Source: Thalassia testudinum
Lineage: Eukaryota > Streptophyta > Magnoliopsida > Alismatales > Hydrocharitaceae
Direction of reading: 5' to 3'
Assembly: GCA_037157565.1 (NCBI GenBank)
Contig: JAZHRO010000055.1
Coordinates: forward strand, 41,509,001 to 41,573,000
DNA: 64,000 nucleotides
This document shows positions 33,831 to 46,754 of this stretch, in pieces. The notes beneath the pieces are model-generated. The model had not been told where the DNA came from, made no database searches, and worked only from the letters and a program-made list of their open reading frames with translations. The position numbers and the translations under genes are program-made. How positions within the stretch are numbered: the stretch's first letter is position 1; the number at the start of each line of letters is the position of its first letter.

Positions 33831-36060
33831 AAAATAAGATTACAATACTTGTATTTAATATAAAGGATCCTAAGACCTAAGACCAAATGATCTTGTCTTC
33901 ATGCTTTTTCTTGAAAGTTGACTTTTATTCAAAATATTTATTAATAAGAGGTTGTACTAACAAATTGTGTGATCTTTCAAGGGATTTAAGTTTGAATTCT
34001 TTTCTTTTTCCTTGTGGAAGAGTTGGAGTTCTTTTTTTAATTAAATTTTTATCTCGGTAATTTGGTTTTAATAGAAAGCTCATGGAATGCTTGATAAAGA
34101 TAACCAATTGTAGGGAAGGTAATTGGGTAAGTTCTTTTTTTTTATATATTATATTTTTGAACTAATTTAAGGCTTTGAATGGTGATTAATTTGTGGTCTT
34201 TTAGGATTGAGATGGAGTACCATCCTAGGAGGTGCTACCTGCAAAATATCTTAGAAGAAAATCAAAATGTGATATCAAGAAATAGATAAATGTAAGAACA
34301 TTTCAGTTTTAAGTCCTTTAGGGTTTATACAAGATGGTAAAGACATTGATGGGAATGCAGTAATCCATTTGAACTTGATAATGAAAATTTTAATTGATCC
34401 AACCTATTTTATTTGTAATTTTCAACTTTTATCTAACTTAGTAGATTTAGAATCTTATGATGGGAAGTTCAGTACAAAGTGCTTCATTTCTTACGATGGG
34501 CTTTTTAGGGAAAAAAGATGTTATGATGAGAAGTTCAACCCCTTACTTTTATTGTATAATTTTTCTATCATGTTTTAAAGTTGAGTTAAGCTAATTTACG
34601 GACTGAGCTTATGGATGTTAACCTTACAACATTTGATACAAGATTGTGTTTTCTATGCATGTTTAAGTTGCTTTTTCTTCCCCTCCCATGCAAAGTACTT
34701 AATTCGTTGGTGATAGATCTTTTGCGTAACCGATTAGAATATGACGTCTAAGTCTCTACAAAGATTTTTATTTGTAATTTGGTTGAATTATAGATTTTTC
34801 TTATGCAGTCCACTTGGTTTTTTCCCCTTCTCTTGAAGAAGGCTCTATAGCTATTAGATAGGATATGGAGATGGAAACGTGCATTGCAATGTACTTTATA
34901 ATGCATAGATCCTAATAATCAAAATATATATATTGAAAATAAAAATATATCAGTTGAAAATAAAAATATATTCAGTTGAAAATTAAAATACATCGGTAAA
35001 AGATGATTTTCCAATTGAGAAGATGATTTTCCACCGATTGAAAATCAAAACATACCAGTTGAAAATTAAAATACACCGATTAAAAATAGAAATATACAAG
35101 TGGAAAATAATTTTTCAATTGAAACGTGGTATTTCATATATGGAAAGTGGTATTTTACCTATAAAAAATGGTTTCCACCTATGAAAGTGTCTTTCACCTA
35201 TGGAAAGTGGTTTCCACTGTTGGAAAAGTAAAGTACACGGATTGAAACCACTACTCTCACTCCACACATTGTAAAATGCATTAAAATGTATGTTTCTTTA
35301 CTTTTTCACTATTAAATATTGGTTGTAGAGTTATTATTGTGCCCAACATAGCCTTTTTTTTCTTACACATTAGATCCTAGGCTTTAGAGTGTTTCTTATG
35401 CCTCCCTTTCTTTCAGAACAAATGATACGGTGTATGAATCTCCTTTGGGCTCTCTATCTCAACTTTGGGAAGAAGATACGAGTTTTTACATGTAATTAAA
35501 TTTTGAATTCTATAGATTTGCATATTGTCCAAAGAAAACCTATATTTTCTTATGAATTTTAGGTATCTACTTTTTGAGATTTCCTTTCTAGAAGGTAATT
35601 GGTCATGAAATTATTAAGAGGTATTTGTAATAGGTCATTTTATTTTGGTTTTTAAGATAGACTTATCTTGGTTTTATCTGTGACGGGCTGCTGCTCCCCC
35701 CTCAGCTTGGTCACTTTCCTATGGTTCACTTGTTTTTAAATTAATTAGAAGTATTGATCGGTAATGACAAATAATTAGTTTTTTTGGAAAGGACTAATAT
35801 GATTTGTGGAGTATTCTTGAAAGCTAAGATCAAAGGTTAAAGGAAAATGAAGTTAGGTTAAAGGGAAGTGAGTCTTATTTCTTTGTTGTTTTATTTTTAG
35901 AATGTATAAGAGTCTTACATTATCCTTATGATACCTTTAGAACCTTCCAACCCATACTCTTCTCCTTCAATGTACAAGACTTAGCTTTTGTTAGCTTTTC
36001 AGACGTCCCACATTAACTTAAGATGTCTAGCTCTGCCCCTTTAGACATCAGACCTACTCT
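33831..36060. other. AT-rich gene-free stretch with a GAAAATAAAA-type repeat
   Basis: No coding family is recognised. At 34925-35130 units like CAGTTGAAAATAAAAATATA recur about seven times, degenerate, followed by (35120-35240) several TTCACCTATGGAAAGTGG units. Two AGACGTC/AGACATC motifs lie at 36000-36055, immediately before CACTA#2. Confidence 0.5.
34925..35240 (+). repeat. Degenerate short tandem repeats
   Basis: Two adjoining families: a 20-25-bp AT-rich unit containing GAAAATNAAAATAYA, then a 22-25-bp unit containing ACCTATGRAAAGTGG. Confidence 0.65.
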
Positions 36061-36079
36061 CTTCACTACAACAAATTGG

Positions 36080-36600
36080 ACCTTTGCTGTCGATTAGAAA
36101 CTGACGGCGAAGGAGTTTAAACCGATGCTAAAAAGAGACAACATTACTAGCATCGTTGTTTCGTTTTGCCGTCGATTATAAAGAAAATCTGACGTTGAAT
36201 TATCATTGTCCCAGCAGATAGATTGGAGCTTTTGCCATTGTTTTATAACGACGGCATTTTCATTTCCCATCAATTACAAAATAAGCGACGGCAATTACAT
36301 ATCACATTTCCTCGCGTTAACACACTACTTTTGGATTTTTGCCATCGTTTAAATGTAAATGATGTCGCATCAAAAAGCGACAGCGTAAATATTTCTATCG
36401 TCGCTTCTTACATAAGCGACAACAAATATCAATTTGAAAAAAAAGTAAAAACTTAAATGTCGTCAGTTATTAGTATTTGGCGTCACTTATCAAGCGATGA
36501 TGTAAACATTTTTGACATCGCTTCTGTAATAAGTGACGGCAAACAGCCACTTTTATTAAAAAAAATACAGTTCATCATTGTTGGTTAGTTGAAAAACCAA
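36080..36600. repeat. CACTA#2 left subterminal repeats
   Basis: At least a dozen degenerate copies of AAGCGACGGCAAA or TTTGCCGTCGCTT occur in both orientations. Examples lie at about 36095-36110, 36165-36200, 36283-36298, 36370-36425 and 36525-36545. The motif differs from those of CACTA#1 and #3. Confidence 0.8.
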
Positions 36601-36864
36601 CGGCAAAGGTAAGGGATTTTTTAAAATTATGAAAATTACGGGAAGCACCTGCTATTCTTAATATGAATGATTTAAAACTAAAAAGTTTCGTAATGCTATT
36701 GTACCTAACGAAACATCTACTTTTATATAAAATGTCTAGAATGAAAATAAGTTTCATATTTCACAAAACTAAAGTATGATACAAAAGTTTCATAATGAAA
36801 TATTTACATATAAAAGGAAACATATAATAATAAGGAAAAAAAAGAAAACATCAAAACACTGCTG

Positions 36865-37160
36865 CGTTGACGCCATCAGCCCCACCTATGTCGTCATCGT
36901 CTCATCTATGGGTGGTGTGATCAGATGGAGATGGATACTCTGACTGTCCCTTCTTCAAAAGAACGGCTAGAAGCTGCTAAATCTTATCATTCGTCTCACT
37001 CATCTAAGACTACATGGCATCCATCTGATTCTTCATCTTTGCCTCTCTCTTCTCCCTCTCCTCCTCTCGTTACAACCCAACCCAACTCCACACGAGAACT
37101 AGGCCGAACCGTGTCATTTATCCTAAGACTTGGTAATCAAACAAATCATAAACCAAAATA
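36865..37160 (-). pseudogene. CACTA#2 ORF1, C-terminal part
   Basis: Minus-strand sequence shows VELGWVVTRGGEGEREAKMK, NQMDAM, a stop, MSETNDKI and LLAVLLKKGQSEYPSPSDHT, then an acidic end. That resembles the coiled C-terminal tail of Transposase_24-type proteins. It is the last exon of the ORF1 continuing from 42085, separated by about 4.9 kb of inserted DNA. Stops make it non-functional. Confidence 0.5.
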
Positions 37161-37329
37161 ATAACATTTTTTCACACATACACCATAGCAAGAAAATTAA
37201 TTAAATGCCAAGAAAGCAATAGAATAAGCCACAAACTGCCAACAGTACCAAAAAAAATAGAATAGAGTTCGAACCTAGCCATCACATCATAAAGATGATA
37301 AAAGAACAAAAGTAGAAACTAACAGTTCT

Positions 37330-38740
37330 GAAGATAAGTAGTCACTATAATAGGATAACACTACGAAAACTATGAAACTATAGCTAGGCATGGCTAGGCC
37401 AAGCTCGGTCTGTAGTAGGAAAAACTGGCTGCTCACTCGCCTGACCTAGGCCCAAATAGTAAGCGTTAGCAAAAGCTGAGTAGAGCAGTAGTAGATAATT
37501 AACTCATGTAGGTATTTAAATACAAGTAGGAAAAGTAAACAAGACATGTGTCATGATCGGTTTCCACTTATTTAGTTTATTCACATCAATTCAATTAGTT
37601 TCCTCCTACTAGTAGCCCTAAGGCTGGGTCACCTTTCCTCTTATTGCGCATGTCCCCTATTTGGGACGATCTTGTTGCGATGGTCTCGTAATGCAAGGCG
37701 TGCACGTGGTGCTCTCCTAGCTAAGAGAGCACCCCGTGTTTGTCCTACCCTCGGTCCACCACCCTGGGGTCATAATTGTAGTGTAACGGTGACTACAGCA
37801 CACGTGATAAACGCACGGGGGCTACCCCGCACTGGCACGCGAACAGTTGTTTCCACTAACGGGTACGCATTAAATGAAACAACATAGAATAGACAAGGGA
37901 CGTACCCCTCAAAAGTCTATGTACCCTCACCCAACAATCCCGGTTGGCCCACGTGGACCCCACAAGAGTCTGTGTGGGAAGGTCCTTCCTACCCCAAGTC
38001 CCTACGTGGGATCTTTAGCTCTCTTCCTGCACAATGGAATAGTCAGCTCTCATCGATACACGTGTACTCGAGGGCCAACTTGTCCCCACAACAGAACTCA
38101 ACATAACCTATCTCAACCCCACATTCTCATTACTGTCTCATCCCACTCCAACGATTCTCGTGTATCATCAATATTCCCTCTTAAGTTTATCTTAAGGTTC
38201 AATTAATCCCTACATCAAGTGCTAACGACTTGTCATTGACAAGACCAACAATCCTCATATAAGAGATCTCTTATTTACCTTAGAGTTCAAATAAATCCCT
38301 ACACAATTGATAACTAATTTGAGCATCTAATTTTCCTTAATGTTCATGAATAACCCTAATTCTGTCTCTAGAACTTGCTCTCCAAGTGGAGCCAAGTGTT
38401 CATAATTGAGGTTAGTAGCTCCCTAGTGAGGCTAATCCACTCTCAAGCATGACAGTTTTGCACCTCTAACATAAGCAAGAAGTTAGCCTCACGATATTCT
38501 TAGATTTATCTAACACTTTGATTATGCAAATTTTACATTCCATGATACATACTTGGAACCACAACATAGATGAAATGACTCAAAAGCATAACCAAAAGGC
38601 TCAAGCTAGGAAGCTCTAGTGCACGATATTAAATTCAAGACCTAGGCAAGTAGAGGGAGAACCACTCTACCTCTACTCCAGAAGATTTGGGAGCATGCCA
38701 AGTCTATCCAATGCCTTGATAGGCGCTGCGGGGTCTCCTT
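37330..38740 (-). repeat. LTR family B, copy 2, inverted
   Basis: The reverse complement of 37,390-37,990 aligns with 6540-7130 block by block. Matches include GCTGTAGTCACCG, CCAGGGTGGT, GGAGAGCACCAC, GACTCTTGT.GG.CCAC and GGTCAGG..GAGCAGCCAG. Identity outside these blocks is low, so this is an old copy. Limits are approximate. It interrupts ORF1 of CACTA#2. Confidence 0.6.
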
Positions 38741-38889
38741 TGAAAATTTACGTCGATGTCAATGTAATTCCTAAACATAGATAGGTACAACAGGAGATTA
38801 AACAAAGCCATATAACCTCTAATTTCTTTTTCAGTGGCAAGTGTGTGCTTTAACGGTTCTAAAAATAGCACCAAAATGTAGGAAATTTT

Positions 38890-39366
38890 ATTACCTTTTC
38901 AATGATACCTTATATGTGAAAATCTGACCCCGTCTCAAAATCAAATCGGCCAATAAACGGGTCAGGTTCGCTTCAACTGGCTCATACACACCACACCTCG
39001 TGCCATGTTCACCTCGCACCGTGTGCACTTCAGGCTCGATGCACCTCATGGCCCATGCACTGACGTAGGCGGCTCCCCTACACACGTCGAGATCTATGCG
39101 TTAACACAAGCGTTTCCCCCCGCACGCTGACGCGGGTGGCTCTCCTCTCCCACGCACTATGTTGTTGCTAGCCTCGAGCGCCACATTGGGTCCTCGCACC
39201 TTACATGGGCACGCGGCCCCACGAGCCACCCACCTCGAGACCCCATTCCCTACCTCCTTGCCTAGCCCAAGTAAGGGCACACCCTCTCCTTCTCGTGCTT
39301 GATAGGGAGGATAGTGAGGGCACCGAGTCACCCGAGGAGTGCTAGTTTGGGAGTGGATGGTTGGGT
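38890..39366. other. GC-rich, C-biased island, origin unknown
   Basis: A 480-bp stretch markedly richer in GC than its surroundings (many CACGC, CGAG, GGCTC words), ending at the family A copy A5. Frames on both strands are short and compositional. It may be another piece of the family B retroelement, analogous to the GC-rich block beside copy 1. Confidence 0.4.
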
Positions 39367-39371
39367 GTGGG

Positions 39372-41769
39372 TGATGGTAACACCATCATTAGCCCTAACT
39401 AACTAAAATTAGTTGGATTCAAATGATAAATGTTCCTAAATGATCATCAGAGGATTACAATTCCATACTAAACTAATTTGAGAAGATAGAAAAATGGGGT
39501 TAATTATGCTATTTTACCATCCCATCATTAATGTAGATCAATTGAGGGGTTAAATTAAGGTCAAATGAACTTATAAGACTGAGAAGTGGGTTCACACTAA
39601 CTGAATTAAGGTTTCACGCATTTCGGGGATTAAAATATCACTAAAAACCCTAATTATCAGGCTTACTTAAATTGAAATGGCTCTAGTCGATATAAATTCA
39701 ATCTAAACCTCCTACAAATCAATTTAAAATATTCTAAGAGGTTTAGCACCTTCACTTTGACTATCTGAATAGATTTTGACTAACAATAGAGATTTAGACG
39801 GGAATTTATTCTGTCTTGGGCTTCTGCATAAATTAGCCCTTAAAATCTCTATAATTACACCCAAGCCCTCATCTTTCACATTTTTCTTACAAACACGCCC
39901 CTAATATGTCATCTTTTTTGCAAAAGTACCCCAGCCACCGTCTTCCTCTTCTCTGCCTTCTTTGTGGTTTGAACAGAACATCAACACAAACTTACCAGCA
40001 TTCAATCAACGAGATGATTAAAAGAACTTCAATCAAAAATCACAAAAACTAGCAAAAATCTTCCTCAAATCCTTCCTGATCCATTGAGCCTCAATTTGGA
40101 CCCAATCAATGCTGGAATCTTGCCAACGAGCTTGAAGTTTCCAAGCTCTGAAATCAGCCATGTAGTAAGACCAAACTTGCTTGTTTTCGCCTCTAATTGA
40201 GGCAGAACACCCTCTATATAAAAGTCCTACTTGTCCAAGCAGAAAGGTGTGCGGAATTTCACTGGAAATCTTCCTTCTTCTTCCTCGCCAGTGTAAACAA
40301 CCCACCTTGGAGCATCACCATCCCACCTCCTCGCCCACTACCACATACAATAGGTAGAGGGCTATCCTCTCTCTTCCTCCCACGGAGCTTCTTGCGAAGC
40401 TTCGTGGCATAATTCCCCTCGTCGGCTTCGATGTCCGTTCTTCTTCCCCTTCGCCGGCTATCACACCAGCAACCTCCCTCCATCGTCCTTTAAGTAAATT
40501 AGTTTAGGGTTTGGTATCCTCTCTCTCCTAGTTAAGTTTAGCACAAATCTCAGCTCCATTCTCACTTTCCATGACTTTCTCCAACTTTGGAAACCACTAC
40601 CATGACAACCTTCATCGCCGAACTTCCTCCGCTTACCCCCATCGAAATTAGATTGGGAAAAAGTTCACGCACAACTCCATGACACTTTTTCCCAACCTAA
40701 TTTAACCTTTCGCTGCCTCCATTACCATCTCTGATCACGGCTGCCGAAACCACCTTCACCTCCACAATCTGGCTGCCCCACTACACCAACCACCAAATTG
40801 CATCCACCACACACTCTGTCTCACCGTGGCAAAGCTCCCCGTGCATTTTATTGGGCCTTAGGGTCGTGTTCTCTATGCAGGTTAGCCACCGTCGCCGATC
40901 ATCGTCCTCATCTCTATCACTGGCCGTCAACAACCTTGCCACCACCTCGAATCATCGTGGCCTAAAACCACAACATCGCCTGGACACTCAATTGAATGAA
41001 GGTAAACCAACAGCAGCAACAATTGAAGCTTCAATTCTCATCTGTAGCTGTGCAAAGAAAGGGGGCTAATTTTGTCCCACATCAGAGAAAGCTAAAAAAA
41101 CTTTTGATATATATTGAATTGTGTGCATTGCATCTTTTATTAGATCACGGGGGTTGGGTCCCCACGCATGCATATCGCACTCCCTCGCTTGTGCCCACAC
41201 GCAACCAGGCCTGGGTCAGTCTGGGCCGATCTAAGCCGGTCTAATTTGGGTCTGAATAGTGCTCTGGGTCTGGCTTGAGATTGAAGAAAGGATTTCTGAG
41301 GGAGGAGAGGGGGTTTTTGACCTCGAGATCAGTGCCTAACACTTAAGCAAATTCTAAAAGGTTCTGCTGAGGCATCTATGGCTATGGAATTAACCTATTA
41401 ACCATTTGTGTGGCTTAAATTTATCAATTAATTAGGGTGTCTAATACCCTTTGAGCTTGAGAGATTAGCCTAAGTGTTGAGGGTTATATTGGTGGTTTCA
41501 ACCACCATTATTTTTGCTAATTCTCTCTATTCCTTTTGTCTATTGACTTAGATATACTCTTGGTAAATATTGAATATATTTGAGATTTTGATTGAATATT
41601 GTGCTCATTGTTATATCATTTGATTAGCTAATTGAATTACAATATTTGCCCCCTGCGAACGACCTCAGAACTAATGATTTTTCGAGCACTATAAATTTTA
41701 AATGTCGATTCGATTTTCGTCACTATACTACGATGTATTTCTCTAAACTATGACGAATACCATTCAATA
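39372..41769 (-). mobile_element. Family A solo-LTR-like element A5, inverted (2,398 bp)
   Basis: The plus strand opens with TGATGGTAACACCATCA and the element ends at 41769. GTGGG flanks both sides (39367-39371 and 41770-41774). Landmarks are reversed relative to A1: TATA-like site at 40213-40223, GTCCCACATCAG near 41076, GGGTCCCCACGC near 41157, GGTGGTTTCAACCACC near 41493 and GCGAACGACCTCAG near 41657. Its 5' tip reads TATTGAATGG on the minus strand rather than TG, so the terminal bases there have changed. It lies within ORF1 of CACTA#2. Confidence 0.78.
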
Positions 41770-41774
41770 GTGGG

Positions 41775-42080
41775 CCTCAAGGTGGGAATATATAAGTTTA
41801 GGTTTAGGGCATTTAAGGGTGGGGTCAGGAAATTTGCATATTTGACCCTTACGCTTCTTGTAAATGGCGCTAAGGGTCCCCACGTAGGTTTCTAATGTGC
41901 AAAAATTGTGCGAGCCCACTAGAGTTTATGGGAGCTCTCCAGAACTAAATGACACTATAATTAATGTGCAAAAATTATGGTCAACACCCTAGTCCAAAAA
42001 ATTTCAAAGTGACCTTCGGGTGTTTATTTTGAAGCGTAAAAATTACAAGTCCCACCCTATAAACTCAGGTACTCCGCGAT
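41775..42080. other. Gene-free spacer
   Basis: Short AT-moderate sequence between A5 and the ORF1 exons. AATGTGCAAAAATT is repeated at about 41896 and 41961; nothing else is seen. Confidence 0.45.
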
Positions 42081-42084
42081 GGTC

Positions 42085-43717
42085 CCCAGGTCATTTCACT
42101 TGTCTCTGCAGTGTGCCAATCTTTTGGTTCAGCTAATCAACAACATACATGAGGCGACCCATTTCCTCCCATACCAGCTAGAGAAGGCATGCGCCTTTCC
42201 CACGCTACGAACAAAACCATCTTGGTCTAGTGGCATCACTCTCCTAAATGCCTCCTCTGGATCTAGAGGCTACTGAACGTTGTTAGAGGTCTCATTGTCA
42301 GGGGGGCACCAAGTGAAGCATTCGCTCCTAAACATATTAAAAATTATTATTATTATATATATATACAAAGTTATAATGTTTTTAAATTTAGGAAACTTAC
42401 ATGTTTCTGCTATGATGATTCATGAATCCACCTACGAGCACCCTCAGCAGCAACTTTACTATGGGTGACCTCGTAGATGTTCATCCTATTCATCTCCCTC
42501 TCATCATGCAAAGCGGACTAAAAATATGAAAATGATACAATTTTATTAAGATAATCTCTAAGGTAAATAACTTTTAAGTATGAATTTGTTATAGTAAACT
42601 TACGTAGCAGCTCTTGACCATCTCAATGCTTATTCGACCTAGACAATGGGTCTGTCTAGAGCTTTGACCCTACTGGCCTTATTTTTCCTTGCTTGCTCTT
42701 GTAATAAAAGCATATATATATAAATTACTAAACAAATTGATCTTTTATTATGAATTTAAGATATATAAAATTAATATAAACATTTAGAATTAATTACTAA
42801 CCTCCTCTTTGGGATCCAGCCATTGCTAGCATGCCCTCTTCCAGTGTTCAAGCATGACATCAGGAGGACAATTCTCCATTACCTCCTCAAGCGACATGTC
42901 CGAGAAAAAGTAAATATCGAATATAAAATATTAGAAATAATATATGAAATCATGTACATAATAAACATCTAAATGTTTAAAAATTTTTACTCTTCTCTTG
43001 TTCTCCATCCTCTAATCTCTATGGAGCTTGGCAGCATACTTAAGGATATATCGGGAGGCATTGCGGTCGTCAACCCAATCGTGACTCACCTACATTTATT
43101 TTAAGAAAATATATCAATCTTACATAAAAATAATTGTAAGATGAAGTTATAGAAGTAATACTTAAAATCTATTACATTACCTCCAACTATCGGAGGAGCT
43201 GCCTCTTCAGTTCTACGGTCACCCTCCTCTAGTCGAAGTAGCAAAGTGGCACGATGGACTTCACCATCATGCCCACTCAACTGATGAAGTCTAGGTAATT
43301 CTCCGCCACACCCGTGGTTTTAAACCTGATCGTTATTCTCAAGCACTTGGGGATACGTCAGAGAGCTAGATTCTTTGTCTTCTCCCGTCCTCTTCTTACT
43401 CTACCTGCATAGATATTAATCATATTCATTATATATATCAAATATATAATAATTTTTAAAATATAGAAGTAAATTACATCTTAAAAGTAAAGGAGTTCCT
43501 ACCAGTACTTGTACCCACTGCGCTCAGGTCCAGATGTGCTGGGGACGTACTCTCAACCTGCTCATCCTTCCCCTCCTCCTCCCACTCCACCTCATCGTTC
43601 TCATCCTCATCCTCCTCCTCTGATGCCCACAACTCCAGCTGATAATTTGGATCAACCAGTACTCACCATGGCTCATTAGGAGGAATCTCCTTCCCCTTTC
43701 CTTTCCCCCCTCGCATT
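42085..43717 (-). pseudogene. CACTA#2 ORF1, Transposase_24-type protein
   Basis: The chosen start is the ATG at 43717 (MRGGKGKGKEIPPNEPW), followed by a very acidic run around 43640-43560. Further minus-strand exon-like pieces give WVDDRNASRYILKYAAKLH (about 43080-43030), MENCPPDVMLEHWKRACWQW (about 42880-42820), QARKNKASRVKALDRP (about 42700-42650), which is the NKxxRAK signature of the family, and a distal block with SSWYGRKW (about 42190-42150). The order matches ORF1 of CACTA#1 and #3. Stops are frequent (for instance right after NEPW). Accessory transposition protein, now dead. Confidence 0.65.
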
Positions 43718-44055
43718 TATGACATCACGAGATCATGCCAGGTCCCTAGGTCATAGAAAACATGACTAAAAGGGAGCCTGGTGCTGAGGGGGTCGCTGAG
43801 CCTGCTGCTCGGGCTAGGGGGATGGCTGTATCTGAGAGGGAGCCTTTTTATTGGCTTTTTTCTTAAACCACTTCATCTGTAACAACAAATAAATATAAAA
43901 ATTAATACAGTTGAAAATAATATATAAAGCATTAATGAAAAAATAAACAATTACATAAAGTAAACCTATAATGAAACAAATACACAAAGGAAGTACAGAA
44001 ATGCGAAAATATGAAATGCCTAAGTAAAACAAAAATGAAACAAAGTAAAGAATTT
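43718..44055. other. Spacer between TNP2 and ORF1 of CACTA#2
   Basis: AT-rich intergenic spacer. A minus-strand frame at 43814-44032 is hydrophobic and Ile/Phe-rich through composition. No gene is called. Confidence 0.5.
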
Positions 44056-44059
44056 GTTA

Positions 44060-46738
44060 CTAACCTTAGATATCCACATCTATTGCATTTGAATCTATAT
44101 GACCTTCCATTAACTCTTGATATGCTTTAGATTGTGTGGTATTGTTCTTATTGGTATAACCTAACCTCTTGGCAATTATCGGGGCCGTAAAAACTTATGC
44201 CAGTTGACATGCCAATATGAATGGTTCAGAAGACTGAAGAATTTGACAGTTATGATTTTAACTCAAGAAATTATGTTTCTTGTCAATTTTGAAACCAGTG
44301 CCCTCTTTAAAAACATCAAAAACATGACAATTAAATAAGACAACTCTGCAATCATATCTGAAGCTGATCTCCACAATTTCATGGATTTCATCGTAGTATC
44401 CCTCTAGACTGTTGGTAAGATTAGAATCAACAGCAACTATGACCTGTTGTGTAACCTTTATATCATCAATTTCTTTTATTCTTAATCTAAATCCATTTAT
44501 TATATACCTAGAGTGGTAATGTGTATAATATAATGGTGTATCAGCAATTACATCAAAATATAATATCCATCGTGGGCCCTTATCCTCTTTCAATTGATTA
44601 ACATGATTTTTTAACCAATCTAAGAAGTTAAATTTAGATGTACTTGAATGAGATAATCATTCGAATTCCTTGTAGAATGGATCAATCTCCACAATTTTCT
44701 TTAAAATATATAAATGTACCTAATGTCTGTCAATTTATGAAATTGGCTTGTATTTTGTATCAAGAATCAACCTTCCTCTAATATCAAAAATCGATAGACA
44801 TTCTTCATCCTTGTCATTGTATTCCCCCTCATAGTTCGTTCGAAGTTCATTAAAGCGATTATCTATTTCATTCATATACATAGAGGTAAAATTTATACAC
44901 TTCTCCACGAGATAAACTTATACAATTGAGTCTTCCAGCTTTGCCTTGTTTAAGACATAATCTTTTAGCTTTTTCAAAAAACACTCCACAGGATCATCCT
45001 TCTAAATTGTATAGATCCACCGATTCTCGCTTCATTTGTAAGGTACAACGTGAGGTGAATCATTACATCGAAGAAGGCTGGGGAAAAATCTATTCCATCT
45101 TACAGAGAGTAATGACTATTTGTTTATCCTAGTGATCTAGCATATCATTTTGTAGTGTCTTTGAACAAACAACTTTGGAAAATATGCTCATTTCTATGAA
45201 GGAATCAACAACTAGCTCAAGCAGTATCTCCCATATCGCTAGTGGAAACAATACTTGCATACAAACATGGGAGTCATGAATCATTCACACAACGAGAAAG
45301 TTGCGACGAAAAACCATCTAACACCTGAATGTCCTTTAAGAAAGAGAACAATTTACTCTTCTGATCCTGATTCAAGTTGTAAATAGCAGGTGGGAAGTAA
45401 CCATCCTCCTCATGAATATGCAGCTCAAGGTGTATCCCCAAATTCTTCATGTCTTTTCTTGTTTTCACCATGTCCTTTGGATCATCAGTCAGATTCAATA
45501 CATCTAACAAATTCTCCATCACATTCTTTTCAAAGTGCATAACATCTAAATTATGACGTATTGTAAGATTTTCTAGTAGGGCAGCTCCATAAAGAAATAT
45601 TTTTCTTTCGAGAACCAAAATTTTTTAAGGCCATCTGGTCTTGTTTGAATGGTTGACCCAGCTGTATCTCACCCATTTCTTGTAATCTCTCAATGATAAC
45701 CTGACTAGTCAACCTGATATAATCTGTACTAAGTTTATTCCATAGATTTTCTTTGAATACCGACCCGTCCTGCCATCATATTTTTGCCTAAACTGTGTCG
45801 TTCACCATTTATGTTCAATGAGTAGAAATCTATGATGCCCTAAGTAACAGAACTTCTTACTTTCCAACAGTCGCAGATAATGAGTATCTTCCATACAGAC
45901 TGGGCAAGCAAGCTTTCCTTTAGTACTCTGAGCTAACAAATTTGTGTACACTGGAAAGTAGTTTATGGTTAACAACAGTGTTGCATGCGTTTGGTAGAAT
46001 TCTCTCTTTTCTGCATCATACATCTTCACGCTAGTGTACCATAATTGTTGCAGTTCATCGTTCTTTGGTTGAAGGTAAATATCTATTGCATTTCTTGGTT
46101 GTTTTGGATCGATGATTAATAGGATCAACATCACGAATGATGATCTCATACACAACTAGGGATGTAAGTTATAAGTGATCATTACCACTGGTCATATAGA
46201 GTACAACGGGTACATACTCTTAAATGGATTAAATCCGTCGCTTGCAAGACCCAACCGTATGTTTCTTGCCTCTAAAGAGAATGAATTATTTTTTTCTTCA
46301 AATCTCTTCCATTACTCTAAATTAGTAGGATGATGTATTCTTCCATCTTGAGATTTAAGATCCTAGTGCCATGTCATCCACCTTGCAGTTTTAGTTGATA
46401 TAAAAAGATGTTTAAGCCTAGGTTTCAATGGAAAGTAACGAAGAACTTCTAAGGTTGTTTCTTCTTACTTTCATGTTTACCTACCTTATATCTCTCATGT
46501 CTACATTCAGGACAGTTACTCAAGTTTGCAAATTCATTTCTAAACAAAATACAGTCATCCGAACTTGCATCAATCTTTTAACAGTCCAAACCAAGCTTGC
46601 AAATATGTTTCCTTGCCTCATACCATTAAATCAGAAAACCATTGGGGTTATTTAACAACTCAGCAATAAACTGAAGTATTTCTAACATGAATTTAACACT
46701 TGCTCTGTTCATAACCTTAAGTCAAAACATCCTCAACA
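44060..46738 (-). pseudogene. CACTA#2 TNP2-type transposase, degenerate and truncated
   Basis: In transcription order: the linker block (46738-46560) with ILQFIAELLNNP and IDASSDDCILF, a cysteine-bearing ..CPECRHERYK.. region (about 46520-46480), the tnp2 core (46155-45802, with MCMRSSFVMLILLI, NAIDIYLQPKNDELQQLWY and ACPVCMEDTHYLRL), DUF4218 (45618-45000, LDVMHFEKNVMENLLDVLNL), and DUF4216 (44593-44258, YYTHYHSRYIINGFRLR). The N-terminal Transpos_assoc domain is missing because CACTA#3 enters at 46739. Multiple stops and frameshifts lie elsewhere. Confidence 0.85.
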
Positions 46739-46754
46739 CACTACAATAAAGAAG

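Larger units (their letters stand above)
36064..46738 (-). mobile_element. CACTA#2, left end to its interruption by CACTA#3
   Basis: The left terminus is CACTACAACAAATTGGACCT at 36064, followed by subterminal motifs. The transposon genes are on the minus strand: the ORF1 tail 37160-36865, the rest of ORF1 43717-42085, then TNP2 46738-44060. TNP2 homology stops at the exact base where another CACTACAA terminus begins (46739). The right part of CACTA#2 is therefore expected beyond the right end of CACTA#3, outside the window. Two LTR-like insertions (family B and family A) lie between the ORF1 parts. Confidence 0.75.
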
